Assembly (NCBI GenBank): GCA_963745405.1
Contig: CAVUWY010000002.1
Coordinates: 124,001-188,000 of the forward strand
Direction: 5' to 3'
From: C-114 sp963745405
Lineage (GTDB): Bacteria > Chloroflexota > Limnocylindria > Limnocylindrales > CSP1-4
DNA: 64,000 nt
Under the pieces are notes generated by a model. That model saw only the letters and a program-made list of their open reading frames with translations. It was not told the origin of the DNA and did not search any database. Each line of letters opens with the position of its first letter. Position 1 is the stretch's first letter. The position numbers and the translations under genes were made by a program. Shown here piece after piece: positions 18,112 through 25,451 of the stretch.

Positions 18112-19079
18112 GTCGCGGCGCCGAGCAGCTCGACGAGGAGGCCCTTCTGGGCATGGAGGCGGTTCTCGGACTGGGTCCAGATGAGGCTCCGCGGCCCGTC
18201 CATCACCTCGTCGGTGATCTCCTCCCCGCGGTGGGCCGGCAGGCAATGCATGACGAGGGCGTCGGGGCCAGCCGCGGCCAGGAGGGCGCCATCCACGCGG
18301 TACCGCTGGAACGCCTCGCGGCGGGCGTCCGTCTCGACCTCCTGGCCCATCGACGTCCAGGCGTCGGTGTAGACGATGGCGGCTCCGCGGACGATCTCGC
18401 GGGGGTCCTCGCCGAGGACGATCCGGCCGCCGGACGCCTGTGCCAGGTCGGTGGCCCGGTCGAGGATCGCGGGGTTCGGGCCGTAGCCGGGCGGATGGGC
18501 GAGCCGCACCTCGAGGCCGAAGATCGCCCCGATGAGGGCGAGCGAGTGGAACACGTTGTTGCCGTCCCCGACGAAGGCGAGGACGAGGCCGTCGAGATCG
18601 CCGTACCGCTCCCGCAGGGTCAGCAGGTCCGCGAGGGCCTGGCAGGGGTGCTCCCGGTTCGTCAGGGCGTTGACGACCGGTACGGCCGCCCGGCCGGCCA
18701 GCTCCGCCACGACCTCGTGGGCGGCCACCCGGGCCATGATCCCGTCGACGAACCGGTCGAGGTTGCGAGCCACGTCCGACACGGTCTCGCGTAGGCCGAG
18801 GCCGACGTCGCCGGCGGCGAGGTAGATGCCGTGGCCGCCGAGCTGGGTCATCCCCGCCTCGAACGTCACCCGCGTCCGCAGGCTCGGCTGCTGGAACAGC
18901 ATCGCCAGGGTCCGCCCGGCGAGGGGCGGCGACGCGTGCCGGCGATCGACGAGGTATTCGGCCTTGAGGTCGAGGCTGCGGGCGAAGACCCGCTCCAGCT
19001 CGAGCCGGCTCAGGTCGGCCGCGCTGACGAAGTCGCGGCCACGAAGGGTCGCGGGCGGGGCGGACTCCAGGGTCGACAT
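18108..19079 (-). CDS. argF: Ornithine carbamoyltransferase (ArgF)
   Basis: A protein of 323 residues that makes citrulline from ornithine and carbamoyl phosphate. The carbamoyl-phosphate loop is FQQPSLRTRVTFE (SLRTR at 66-70, replacing the more familiar STRTR), HPCQ is at ~144-147, and the ornithine-site MHCLPAHRGEEI is near the C-terminus. It lies 25 nt after rpsI and is followed by an overlapping TPR gene. No other arginine-pathway gene is in the window, so its link with the ribosomal cluster looks positional only. Confidence 0.96.
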   Translation of the reverse strand: MSTLESAPPATLRGRDFVSAADLSRLELERVFARSLDLKAEYLVDRRHASPPLAGRTLAMLFQQPSLRTRVTFEAGMTQLGGHGIYLAAGDVGLGLRETVSDVARNLDRFVDGIMARVAAHEVVAELAGRAAVPVVNALTNREHPCQALADLLTLRERYGDLDGLVLAFVGDGNNVFHSLALIGAIFGLEVRLAHPPGYGPNPAILDRATDLAQASGGRIVLGEDPREIVRGAAIVYTDAWTSMGQEVETDARREAFQRYRVDGALLAAAGPDALVMHCLPAHRGEEITDEVMDGPRSLIWTQSENRLHAQKGLLVELLGAAT

Positions 19080-19104
19080 CGGCCCGCGTCCCGACCCGGC
19101 CAGG

Positions 19105-19503
19105 TCAGCGCTTGGTGTACTGCGGCGCCTTGCGGGCCCGCTTGAGGCCGTACTTCTTGCGCTCCTTCATCCGCGGGTCGCGGGTCAGGAGGCCGGCCTG
19201 GCGGAGCGGCAGCCGGTGGCCCTCGGGGTCGAGCTGGAGGAGGGCCCGGGCGATGCCGTGGCGGATGGCTCCGGCCTGGCCGGTCACCCCGCCACCCTCG
19301 ACCTTGATCATGGCGTTGAAGCGGCCCTCGGTCCCGGTCACCCGGAACGGCAGACGGACGTCGGCCTCGTTGACCGCGTTGCCGAAGTGCTGGTCCAGGG
19401 AGCGGCCGTTGACGACGATCTCGCCCTCGCCGGGCAGGAGCCGGACCCGAGCGATGGCGGTCTTCCGCCGCCCGGTCCCGAAGTAGAAGGCTGGAGTGCT
19501 CAT
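19105..19503 (-). CDS. rpsI: 30S ribosomal protein S9
   Basis: A protein of 132 residues. FYFGTGRRKTAIARVRL is the S9 N-terminus and the basic tail ends in RKAPQYTKR, which reaches toward the P-site tRNA; the C-terminal KR is conserved. The ATG at 19503 is preceded by a GAGGAG ribosome-binding site. It directly follows rplM, the near-universal L13-S9 pair. Confidence 0.98.
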   Translation of the reverse strand: MSTPAFYFGTGRRKTAIARVRLLPGEGEIVVNGRSLDQHFGNAVNEADVRLPFRVTGTEGRFNAMIKVEGGGVTGQAGAIRHGIARALLQLDPEGHRLPLRQAGLLTRDPRMKERKKYGLKRARKAPQYTKR

Positions 19504-19520
19504 GTCGTGCAGGCTCCTCG

Positions 19521-19952
19521 TCAGGCGAGCGGCTCGGGCCGCTGGGCCTGGTGCGGATGGTCCGTCCCGGCGTAGATCTTCAGCTTGCGGAGCTGCTGGG
19601 CCCCGAGGCGATTGCGCGGCAGCATGCCCTTGACCGCCCGGCGGACGACCTCCTCCGGTCGACGGGCGAGGAGGTGGCCGAGGGTCTCCTCCTTGAAGCC
19701 CTGCGGGTAGCCACTGTGGCGGGCGTAGATCTTCGTCTCGAGCTTGTTCCGGCTGACCGAGATGTGAGCCGCGTTCAGCACGATCACGTGGTCGCCCGAG
19801 TCGAGGTTGGGCGTGTAGGTCGGCTTGTGCTTGCCTTCGAGGACGCGGGCGACACGGGACGCCAACCGGCCGAGGGTCTGGTCGGTCGCGTCGACGACAT
19901 ACCAGCGTCGGTCGATCTCGCTCTCGCGGAGCGTGTACGTCTTGGCGTTCAT
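19521..19952 (-). CDS. rplM: 50S ribosomal protein L13
   Basis: A protein of 143 residues. Motifs are RRWYVVDATDQTLGRLAS, GDHVIVLNAAHISVS and AVKGMLPRNRLG. The ATG at 19952 overlaps the truA stop as ATGA and the gene is followed 17 nt later by rpsI. L13 binds 23S rRNA early in 50S assembly. Confidence 0.98.
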   Translation of the reverse strand: MNAKTYTLRESEIDRRWYVVDATDQTLGRLASRVARVLEGKHKPTYTPNLDSGDHVIVLNAAHISVSRNKLETKIYARHSGYPQGFKEETLGHLLARRPEEVVRRAVKGMLPRNRLGAQQLRKLKIYAGTDHPHQAQRPEPLA

Positions 19953-20735
19953 CGGTCTCCGTTTTCTCCGTCCGTCGCGGTCCGCCGTCCCATGACGACG
20001 CGCCGCAGGCATAACCCGTGCGCCGGGGCCATCGCCCCGTCGAGGGCCGGTCGCCCGGCGACGAGCGCCGCAGCGACCGCTGCTTCATCCATCGATCCCC
20101 GACCGACCTCCAGGAGGACGGCGGCGATCCGCCTCACCATCCCGCGGAGGAAGGCATCGGCGACGACGTCGATCGTCACCTCCGACCCCTTCCGCCGGAC
20201 CCGGACCCGGTGAACGGTCCGGACCGGCTGGCGGTCCGCTGCCCCGAAGGCGGAGAAGTCGTGCCGGCCCTCGAGGACCTGCCCGGCTCTCGCCATCGCG
20301 GCGGTATCGAGCGGGACCCGCACCCCGAGCGCCTGACGCTCGCGAAGCGGGCTCCGCGGCCCGTTCCAGACGGTGTAGCGGTACTCCCGGTACCGCGCCG
20401 CGAAGCGGGGATGGAACCGGGCGGTCGTCCGTCGCAATCCATGGATCGCGACGTCCGCCGGAAGGAGCGCATCGAGCGCCCCGCTCCAGCTCCGCCGCCG
20501 AGAGCCGCCCATCGTAGGTGAAGGCGATCACCTGTCCGCTGGCGTGCACCCCGGCGTCGGTCCTGCCGGCTCCGTCGACCCGAAGCCGCCGTCCGCCCGC
20601 GAGGCGGGCGAGAGCCGCTTCGAGCTCTCCCTGGACCGTCCGGGTCCCAGGCTGGGCCTGGAAGCCGGCGAAGTCCGTTCCGTCGTATTCCACCCGGGCG
20701 CGATAGCGCACGGGCGCGCCCTCTCGGACGCTCAT
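19949..20735 (-). pseudogene. truA: tRNA pseudouridine(38-40) synthase TruA, interrupted by one extra base
   Basis: Modifies U38-U40 in tRNA anticodon arms. The first frame (20735 down to ~20480) has YDGTDFAGFQAQPGTRTVQ and the catalytic Asp in GAGRTDAGVHA. The second frame (from ~20480 to 19949) has ALDALLPADVAIHG, FHPRFAARYREYRYTVWNG, HDFSAFGA and FLRGMVRRIAAVLLE. The frames join cleanly if one C is removed from the C4 run at 20479-20482, restoring E-L-E-R-A-L-D-A-L-L-P in a protein of 261 residues. All other motifs are intact, so either a sequencing/assembly indel in a homopolymer or a recent frameshift is likely. It overlaps rplM and lies 7 nt from rplQ, the usual rplQ-truA-rplM position. 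Confidence 0.85.
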
Positions 20736-20742
20736 CGTCCTG

Positions 20743-21099
20743 TCAGACGAGCTCGATCTGGACGATCTCGGCGGCGTCGCCGAGGCGTCGGCCGAGGCGG
20801 ACGATCCGGGTGTAACCCGACGTCCGGTCCGCATACTTGGGAGCGATCTCGTCGAAGAGCTTGTCGACGACGAGCGGCTCGTCGGGGAACGAGGCGACGA
20901 TCGACCGTCGAGCCGCCAGGTCCCCGCGCTTGGCGATGGTGATGGCGTGTTCGACGCGGCCCCGGATCTCCTTGGCCTTCGCCTCGGTCGTCCGGACCTT
21001 CTCGTAGCGCAGGACCGACACGGTCAGGTTCTTGTACAGGGCGAGCCGCGGCCCCTGCTTGCGGCTGAGCTTGCGACCGCCGACCCGGTGGGAAGACAC
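20743..21099 (-). CDS. rplQ: 50S ribosomal protein L17
   Basis: A protein of 118 residues. VSSHRVGGRKLSRKQGPR is the basic L17 N-terminus, and VRTTEAKAKEIR and SGYTRIVRLGRRLGDAA complete the core. The start is GTG at 21099, one nt after the rpoA stop; a GTG at 21111 inside rpoA would add four residues. It follows rpoA, as in the alpha operon of most bacteria. Confidence 0.97.
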   Translation of the reverse strand: MSSHRVGGRKLSRKQGPRLALYKNLTVSVLRYEKVRTTEAKAKEIRGRVEHAITIAKRGDLAARRSIVASFPDEPLVVDKLFDEIAPKYADRTSGYTRIVRLGRRLGDAAEIVQIELV

Positions 21100-21100
21100 G

Positions 21101-22096
21101 TCAGGCCTCACCCTCGTCGAGGAACGGCTCGTCGAGATCGTCGAGGCCCTCGCCGAGCTCGTCGCCCTCGGTCTCCGGGACGACGAAGCCGCGCATGCGC
21201 AGGCGCTCCTTCATCTCGTCGAGCGACTTCTTGCCGAAGTTGCGCATCCGGAGGAGGTCGTCGTCCGACAGCTGCAGGAGCTGGCCGACCTTGACGATGT
21301 TGTTGCGCTTGAGCGAGTTGTAGGCCCGCATCGGGAGGTCGAGCTCCTCGATCGGCATGTCGAGCATGTTCGGCGGCAGGGCCGGCACGCCGCCCGGGAC
21401 GACACCCGGCAGGGCCGGCATCCCGATCGTGACGAAGTGCTGGAACTCCTCGACGAGGCGGGCCGAGGCGCGCGACAGGGCCTCCTCGGGGCTGATCGTG
21501 CCGTCGGTCTCGATCTCGATCGTGAGCTTGTCGTGGTTCGTGTCCTGGCCGACCCGGACGCTCTCGATCCAGTAGTTGACCTTGCGGACCGGGGTGAAGA
21601 TCGCGTCGACGGCGATGACCCCGATGGGGAGGGCCTCCGCCCGCTCGGCGCCGATGTAGCCGACGCCGCGCTCGACGGTCAGGTCCATCTCGATCGTCAC
21701 GTCGTCCTTGTCGATCGTCATGAGCAGCTGCTCGGGGTTGACGATCTCGATGTCGGCCGACTCGGCGATGTCCGCCGCGGTGACAGGTCCCGCGCCGCTC
21801 TTGATGAGGCGCAGCTGGACCGGGTGGGCGGCGAAGCTCTTGAGGCGAAGCTTCTTGACGTTGAGGACGATCTGGGTGACGTCCTCCTTGACCCCGGCGA
21901 TCGTCGAGAACTCCTGGTAGACGTCGCGGATCTGGACCGACGTGACCGCCGCTCCCTCGAGCGACGAGAGGAGGACCCGGCGCAGTGCGTTGCCGATGGT
22001 GACGCCGTAGCCGGCCTCGAGCGGGCCGGCCTCGTACTTGGCGTAGAAACCCACCTCCTCGACGGATTCGATCTGCGGGCTCTCGAGTTCGATCAT
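21101..22096 (-). CDS. rpoA: DNA-directed RNA polymerase subunit alpha
   Basis: A protein of 331 residues. The N-terminal assembly domain has GFYAKYEAGPLEAGYGVTIG and NALRRVLLSSLEGAAVTSV. The C-terminal domain has PIEELDLPMRAYNSLKRNNI and LLRMRNFGKKSLDEMKERL, including the residues that contact UP elements and activators. A ~25-residue acidic tail (DELGEGLDDLDEPFLDEGEA) follows. It is placed between rpsD and rplQ as usual. Confidence 0.98.
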   Translation of the reverse strand: MIELESPQIESVEEVGFYAKYEAGPLEAGYGVTIGNALRRVLLSSLEGAAVTSVQIRDVYQEFSTIAGVKEDVTQIVLNVKKLRLKSFAAHPVQLRLIKSGAGPVTAADIAESADIEIVNPEQLLMTIDKDDVTIEMDLTVERGVGYIGAERAEALPIGVIAVDAIFTPVRKVNYWIESVRVGQDTNHDKLTIEIETDGTISPEEALSRASARLVEEFQHFVTIGMPALPGVVPGGVPALPPNMLDMPIEELDLPMRAYNSLKRNNIVKVGQLLQLSDDDLLRMRNFGKKSLDEMKERLRMRGFVVPETEGDELGEGLDDLDEPFLDEGEA

Positions 22097-22106
22097 GATC
22101 GGGCGC

Positions 22107-22733
22107 TTACCTCGAGTAGTACTCGACCACGAGCTGCTCGTTCAGATCGAGCGGCATCTGGTCGCGGCGGGGCAGCTCGGCGATGGTCCCGGCGAGCTTG
22201 GCGGCATCCACCGTGAGCCACTCCGGGCCCTGGTGGGAACGAAGGGTCTCCTTGGCCAGCTTGAACGGCTCACGGGCCGCCCGCGACTCACGGACCTCGA
22301 CCCGGTCGCCGGTCTTGAGCTGGTACGAGGGGATGTTGGTCGGCCGTCCGTTGACGGCGAAGTGGCCGTGGGCGACGAGCTGGCGAGCCTGCGCTCGGGA
22401 GCTGGCGAAGCCCATCCGGTAGACGACGTTGTCGAGGCGCATCTCGAGCAGCCGGAGGAGGTTCTCGCCGGTCATCCCGGGACGGGCGTCGGCGCTGTCG
22501 AAGTAGTTCTTGAACTGGCGCTCGAGGACGGAGTAGACGCGACGGACCTTCTGCTTCTCGCGGAGCTGCATGCCGTACTCGCCGACCTTGCGGCGGCGGA
22601 CGCCGTGCTGGCCCGGCGGGGTCGGCCGGCGCTCGAAGGCGCACTTCTTCGTGTAGCAGCGGCTGCCCTTGAGGAAGAGCTTGGCGCCCTCCCGGCGGCA
22701 GAGGCGGCAGACGGAACCGGTGTAGCGAGCCAT
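22107..22733 (-). CDS. rpsD: 30S ribosomal protein S4 (zinc-binding form)
   Basis: A 16S assembly initiator of 208 residues. The N-terminus carries Cys residues in VCRLCRREGAKLFLKG and RCYTKKCAFERR, the C+ zinc-knuckle form. The S4 RNA-binding domain includes RLDNVVYRMGFASSRAQAR and HGHFAVNGRPTNIPSY. The ATG at 22733 is 15 nt after rpsK and the stop is 10 nt before rpoA. S4 is the translational repressor of the alpha operon in some bacteria; I see no obvious leader structure here. Confidence 0.98.
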   Translation of the reverse strand: MARYTGSVCRLCRREGAKLFLKGSRCYTKKCAFERRPTPPGQHGVRRRKVGEYGMQLREKQKVRRVYSVLERQFKNYFDSADARPGMTGENLLRLLEMRLDNVVYRMGFASSRAQARQLVAHGHFAVNGRPTNIPSYQLKTGDRVEVRESRAAREPFKLAKETLRSHQGPEWLTVDAAKLAGTIAELPRRDQMPLDLNEQLVVEYYSR

Positions 22734-22748
22734 CGTTATGCGACCTCG

Positions 22749-23144
22749 CTAGACCCGGCGCCGCTTGGGGGCGCGGCAGCCGTTGTGCGGGATGGGGGTG
22801 ACGTCGGTGATCGCGGAGACCTCGAGGCCGGCCGCCTGGAGCGACCGGATGGCCTGCTCGCGTCCGGCGCCGGGGCCCTTGACGAAGACCTCGACCTGGC
22901 GCATGCCGTTCTCCATCGCCCGCTTGGCGGCTCCATCGGCCGACAGGGCGGCGGCGTAGGGCGTGCTCTTGCGCGAGCCCTTGAAGCCGGCCACGCCGGC
23001 CGAGCCCCAGCTGACCACCGCCCCACCGAGGTCGGTGATGGTGATGATCGTGTTGTTGAACGTCGCCTGGATGTGGACGTGCCCCTGGGGCACGTTCTTC
23101 TTCTCCTTGCGACGCTGCTTGAGCGCGCGCTTGCGTTCAGCCAT
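22749..23144 (-). CDS. rpsK: 30S ribosomal protein S11
   Basis: A protein of 131 residues. GHVHIQATFNNTIITITDLG, SAGVAGFKGSRKSTPYAA and the C-terminal TPIPHNGCRAPKRRRV are canonical. It forms part of the 30S platform with S18 and S6. It sits between rpsM and rpsD with short spacers of 17 and 15 nt. Confidence 0.98.
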   Translation of the reverse strand: MAERKRALKQRRKEKKNVPQGHVHIQATFNNTIITITDLGGAVVSWGSAGVAGFKGSRKSTPYAAALSADGAAKRAMENGMRQVEVFVKGPGAGREQAIRSLQAAGLEVSAITDVTPIPHNGCRAPKRRRV

Positions 23145-23161
23145 GCGGGGCTCTGTCCTCG

Positions 23162-23533
23162 TTACTTCTTGCGCCGGACGCCGACGGTCTTCTTGGGACC
23201 GCGACGAGCCCGGGCGTTGGTCTTCGTGCGCTGGCCGCGGACCGGCAGGTTGCGGCGGTGGCGGAGCCCGCGGTACGAGCCGATCTCGATCAGCCGCTTG
23301 ATGTTGAGGGCCACCTCGCGGCGGAGGTCGCCCTCGACCTTGTAGCGGCGGTCGATGAGCTCGCGGAGCCGGTTGACCTGCTCATCGGTGAGGTCGCGGA
23401 CCCGGGTGTCGGGGTTGATGTTGCTCTGGGCGAGGATCTTCTGGCTCGTCGGCAGGCCGATGCCGAAGATGTAGGTGAGGGCGATCTCGACGCGCTTCTC
23501 GCGCGGGATGTCGACACCGGCGATACGGGCCAT
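23162..23533 (-). CDS. rpsM: 30S ribosomal protein S13
   Basis: A protein of 123 residues. ARIAGVDIPREKRVEIALTY, the H2TH-like region with ELIDRRYKVEGDLRREV and IGSYRGLRHRRNLPVRGQ, and the basic C-terminal tail ending in GVRRKK that contacts P-site tRNA are all visible. It follows rpmJ by 3 nt. Confidence 0.98.
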   Translation of the reverse strand: MARIAGVDIPREKRVEIALTYIFGIGLPTSQKILAQSNINPDTRVRDLTDEQVNRLRELIDRRYKVEGDLRREVALNIKRLIEIGSYRGLRHRRNLPVRGQRTKTNARARRGPKKTVGVRRKK

Positions 23534-23536
23534 CGA

Positions 23537-23650
23537 TCAGCCCTGCCGCTGCTTGTGCTTGGGATTGCTGCAGATCACCATCACGGTCCCGTGACGGCGG
23601 ATGACCTTGCAGTTGTCGCAGCGAGCCTTGACGGACGCTCTGACTTTCAA
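23537..23650 (-). CDS. rpmJ: 50S ribosomal protein L36 (zinc form), TTG start
   Basis: A 37-residue protein beginning at TTG 23650, reading L-K-V-R-A-S-V-K-A-R-C. The zinc ligands are visible as CDNC, then C in VMVICSNP, then H in PKHKQRQG. The Lys-Val-Arg-xSVK start is the invariant L36 N-terminus, so TTG is the only sensible start. It lies between infA (28 nt) and rpsM, as in most spc/alpha junctions. Confidence 0.95.
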   Translation of the reverse strand: MKVRASVKARCDNCKVIRRHGTVMVICSNPKHKQRQG

Positions 23651-23678
23651 CGGATCCTCGCGAGTGTGCTGGGGCGGG

Positions 23679-23897
23679 CTACTTGAGTCGGTAGGTGATG
23701 CGACCGCGGGTGAGGTCGTAGGGCGAGAGCTCCACCCGGACGCGGTCCCCGGGCAGGATGCGGATGAAGTTCATCCGCAGCTTGCCGCTGATGTGTGCCA
23801 ACACCCGATGACCGTTCTCGAGCTCGACTGCGAACATCGTGTTGGGCAGCGGCTCGATGACCGTTCCCTCTACTTCGATCGCGTCCTTCTTGGCCAC
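23679..23897 (-). CDS. infA: Translation initiation factor IF-1
   Basis: An OB-fold protein of 72 residues that occupies the ribosomal A site during initiation. KKDAIEVEGTVIEPLPNTMF, VELENGHRVLAHISGKLR and LSPYDLTRGRITYRLK match the family closely. The GTG at 23897 gives the usual length; the upstream in-frame ATG would add a 30-residue unrelated lead. Unlike most genes around it, it has a 99-nt upstream gap that carries a good promoter and a hairpin. Confidence 0.97.
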   Translation of the reverse strand: MAKKDAIEVEGTVIEPLPNTMFAVELENGHRVLAHISGKLRMNFIRILPGDRVRVELSPYDLTRGRITYRLK

Positions 23898-23926
23898 GGG
23901 CGTCGTGTTTCCCTTTCTCGTGCCGA

Positions 23927-23948
23927 GTGCCGGTCGGTGGACCGGCAC
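23927..23948 (-). promoter_or_regulatory. Hairpin in the infA 5' leader
   Basis: An 8-bp perfect inverted repeat, GTGCCGGT and ACCGGCAC, with a 6-nt loop. It lies between the candidate infA promoter and the GTG start. There is no U-rich tract after it on the minus strand, so it is not a standard intrinsic terminator. It may stabilise the 5' end or attenuate read-through from map. Confidence 0.45.
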
Positions 23949-23958
23949 ACGAACGCGT

Positions 23959-23987
23959 AGCGTACCAAACCGGAGCCGTATCGGCAA
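23959..23987 (-). promoter_or_regulatory. Candidate sigma-70-type promoter for infA
   Basis: On the minus strand the -35 is TTGCCG (23987-23982) and the -10 is TACGCT (23964-23959), with a 17-nt spacer. It lies just after the map stop codon and would give infA-rpmJ-rpsM-rpsK-rpsD-rpoA-rplQ their own transcription start. Two mismatches in the -10 limit confidence. Confidence 0.5.
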
Positions 23988-23996
23988 CCGATCGGG

Positions 23997-24786
23997 CTAT
24001 ACGGTGGTGAGGACCTCGGGTCCCCGCTCGGTGATGGCGATGGAGTGCTCGAAGTGGGCGGCCAGCGACCCGTCCTCGGTGACGATGGTCCAGTCGTCGG
24101 CGAGCATCTTCGTCTCGTACGTGCCGAGGGTGAACATCGGCTCGATGGCGAGGCACAGGCCGGGCTCGATGACCCGGCCGGCCCAGCCGGTCCGGTAGTT
24201 CGGGACCTGCGGCTCCTCGTGCATCTGGCGGCCGATGCCGTGGCCCACGTAGTGGCGGATGACGCCGAGGCCCTCGGTCGCCGCGATGGCCTCGACGGCG
24301 ATCGCCGATGTCCTCGATGTGGGCGCCCGGCACGGCCGCGGCGATACCGGCCATCATCGCCAGGCGGGTCGTGTCGATGAGCGCCCGGGTCCGCTCCGGG
24401 ATGCCCTCACCGATGTAGAACGTTCGGGCGCCATCGCCGTGCCAGCCGTCGAGGATGGCCCCCGCATCGACCGAGACGACCATCCCCTCGCGGATCGTCC
24501 GCTCGCCGGGGATGCCGTGGACGATCTCGTCGTCGATCGAGATGCAGATGCTGCCTGGGAACGGCCGCCGCGGATTGGCCCCGGGGTAACCCTTGAACGA
24601 GGGGGTCGCGCCGGCCGCCCGGATGTGGGCCTCGGCGAGGCGGTCGAGGTGGGCCGTCGACACGCCCGGGCGGAGCTCCGACTCGACGAGGGCGAGGACC
24701 TCGGCCACGATCCGGCCGGCCCGCCGCATCCGCTCGATCTCGGCGGGCGACTTGATGGTGACCTGGCGGGAGCGGGCGACGGCCAT
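23997..24786 (-). pseudogene. map: Type I methionine aminopeptidase, interrupted by one extra base
   Basis: Removes N-terminal Met from nascent proteins and is normally essential. Frame 1 (24786 to ~24300) carries KSPAEIERMRRAGRIVAEVL and the metal Asp residues in VSVDAGAILDGWHGDGARTF. Frame 2 (~24300 to 23997) carries the metal His/Glu residues in VGHGIGRQMHEEPQVPNY, CLAIEPMFTLGT and VTEDGSLAAHFEHS. Dropping one base near 24296-24302 (ATC-GGC-GAT) joins them into 262 residues. Since the gene is usually single-copy and essential, a sequence error is the simplest explanation. The ATG at 24786 shares one nt with the adk stop (TGATG). Confidence 0.85.
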
Positions 24787-25451
24787 CAGGCGAGGCCTCC
24801 GGCCGCCGATGCGATCTCGGCCACGAGCGCCTCCGTCACGGCCCCGGCCGGGGCCCGACCGTCGACGGTCCCGAGCTTGCCGAGATCGCGGTAGTAGGCG
24901 ACGACGTCGGCCAGCGAGCCGAGCTGCTGGGCCAGCCGCGCCCGGACCGTCTCGACCCGATCGTCCTCGCGCTGATAGAGAGGACTGCCGTCGATGTCGC
25001 AGATGCCCGGCGTGCGCGGCGGGTGGCTGACGTCGTGGTAGACATGGCCGGCGGCCCGGCAGATCCAGCGGCCGGCCACCCGGCGGACGAGCTCGTCGGC
25101 GGGGACCTCGATGACGACCGCCCGGTCGACCTGGCCGCCGCGCTCGGCGAGGGCCTCGTCGAGGGCCTCGGCCTGGTGGCGGTTGCGGGGGAAACCGTCG
25201 AGGATCGCCCCGCCCGCGGCGTCGCGGCGGCGGAGTCGCTCGAGGAGCATGGCGATGGTGATCTCGTCGGGGACGAGCTCGCCGCGCTCCATGTAACCGG
25301 CCGCCTGGCCGCCGACGGTCGTGCCGTCGCGGACGGCCGCCCGGAACAGGTCGCCGGTCGACACGTGCGGTACGCCGAGTCGCGCCGCAAGGATCGGCGC
25401 CTGGGTGCCCTTTCCGGCGCCGGGGGCGCCGAGCAGGACCACCACGGTCAC
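24786..25451 (-). CDS. adk: Adenylate kinase
   Basis: A protein of 221 residues converting ATP + AMP to 2 ADP. The P-loop is LLGAPGAGKGTQA, the AMP site includes HVSTGDLFRAAV, and ILDGFPRNRHQAEAL and REDDRVETVRARL are present. The long LID (WICRAAGHVYH ... GICDIDG) resembles the zinc-binding LID but has one expected Cys missing (C-R-A-A in place of C-x-x-C), so metal binding is uncertain. The GTG at 25451 overlaps the secY stop as GTGA. secY-adk-map is the standard order. Confidence 0.97.
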   Translation of the reverse strand: MTVVVLLGAPGAGKGTQAPILAARLGVPHVSTGDLFRAAVRDGTTVGGQAAGYMERGELVPDEITIAMLLERLRRRDAAGGAILDGFPRNRHQAEALDEALAERGGQVDRAVVIEVPADELVRRVAGRWICRAAGHVYHDVSHPPRTPGICDIDGSPLYQREDDRVETVRARLAQQLGSLADVVAYYRDLGKLGTVDGRAPAGAVTEALVAEIASAAGGLA

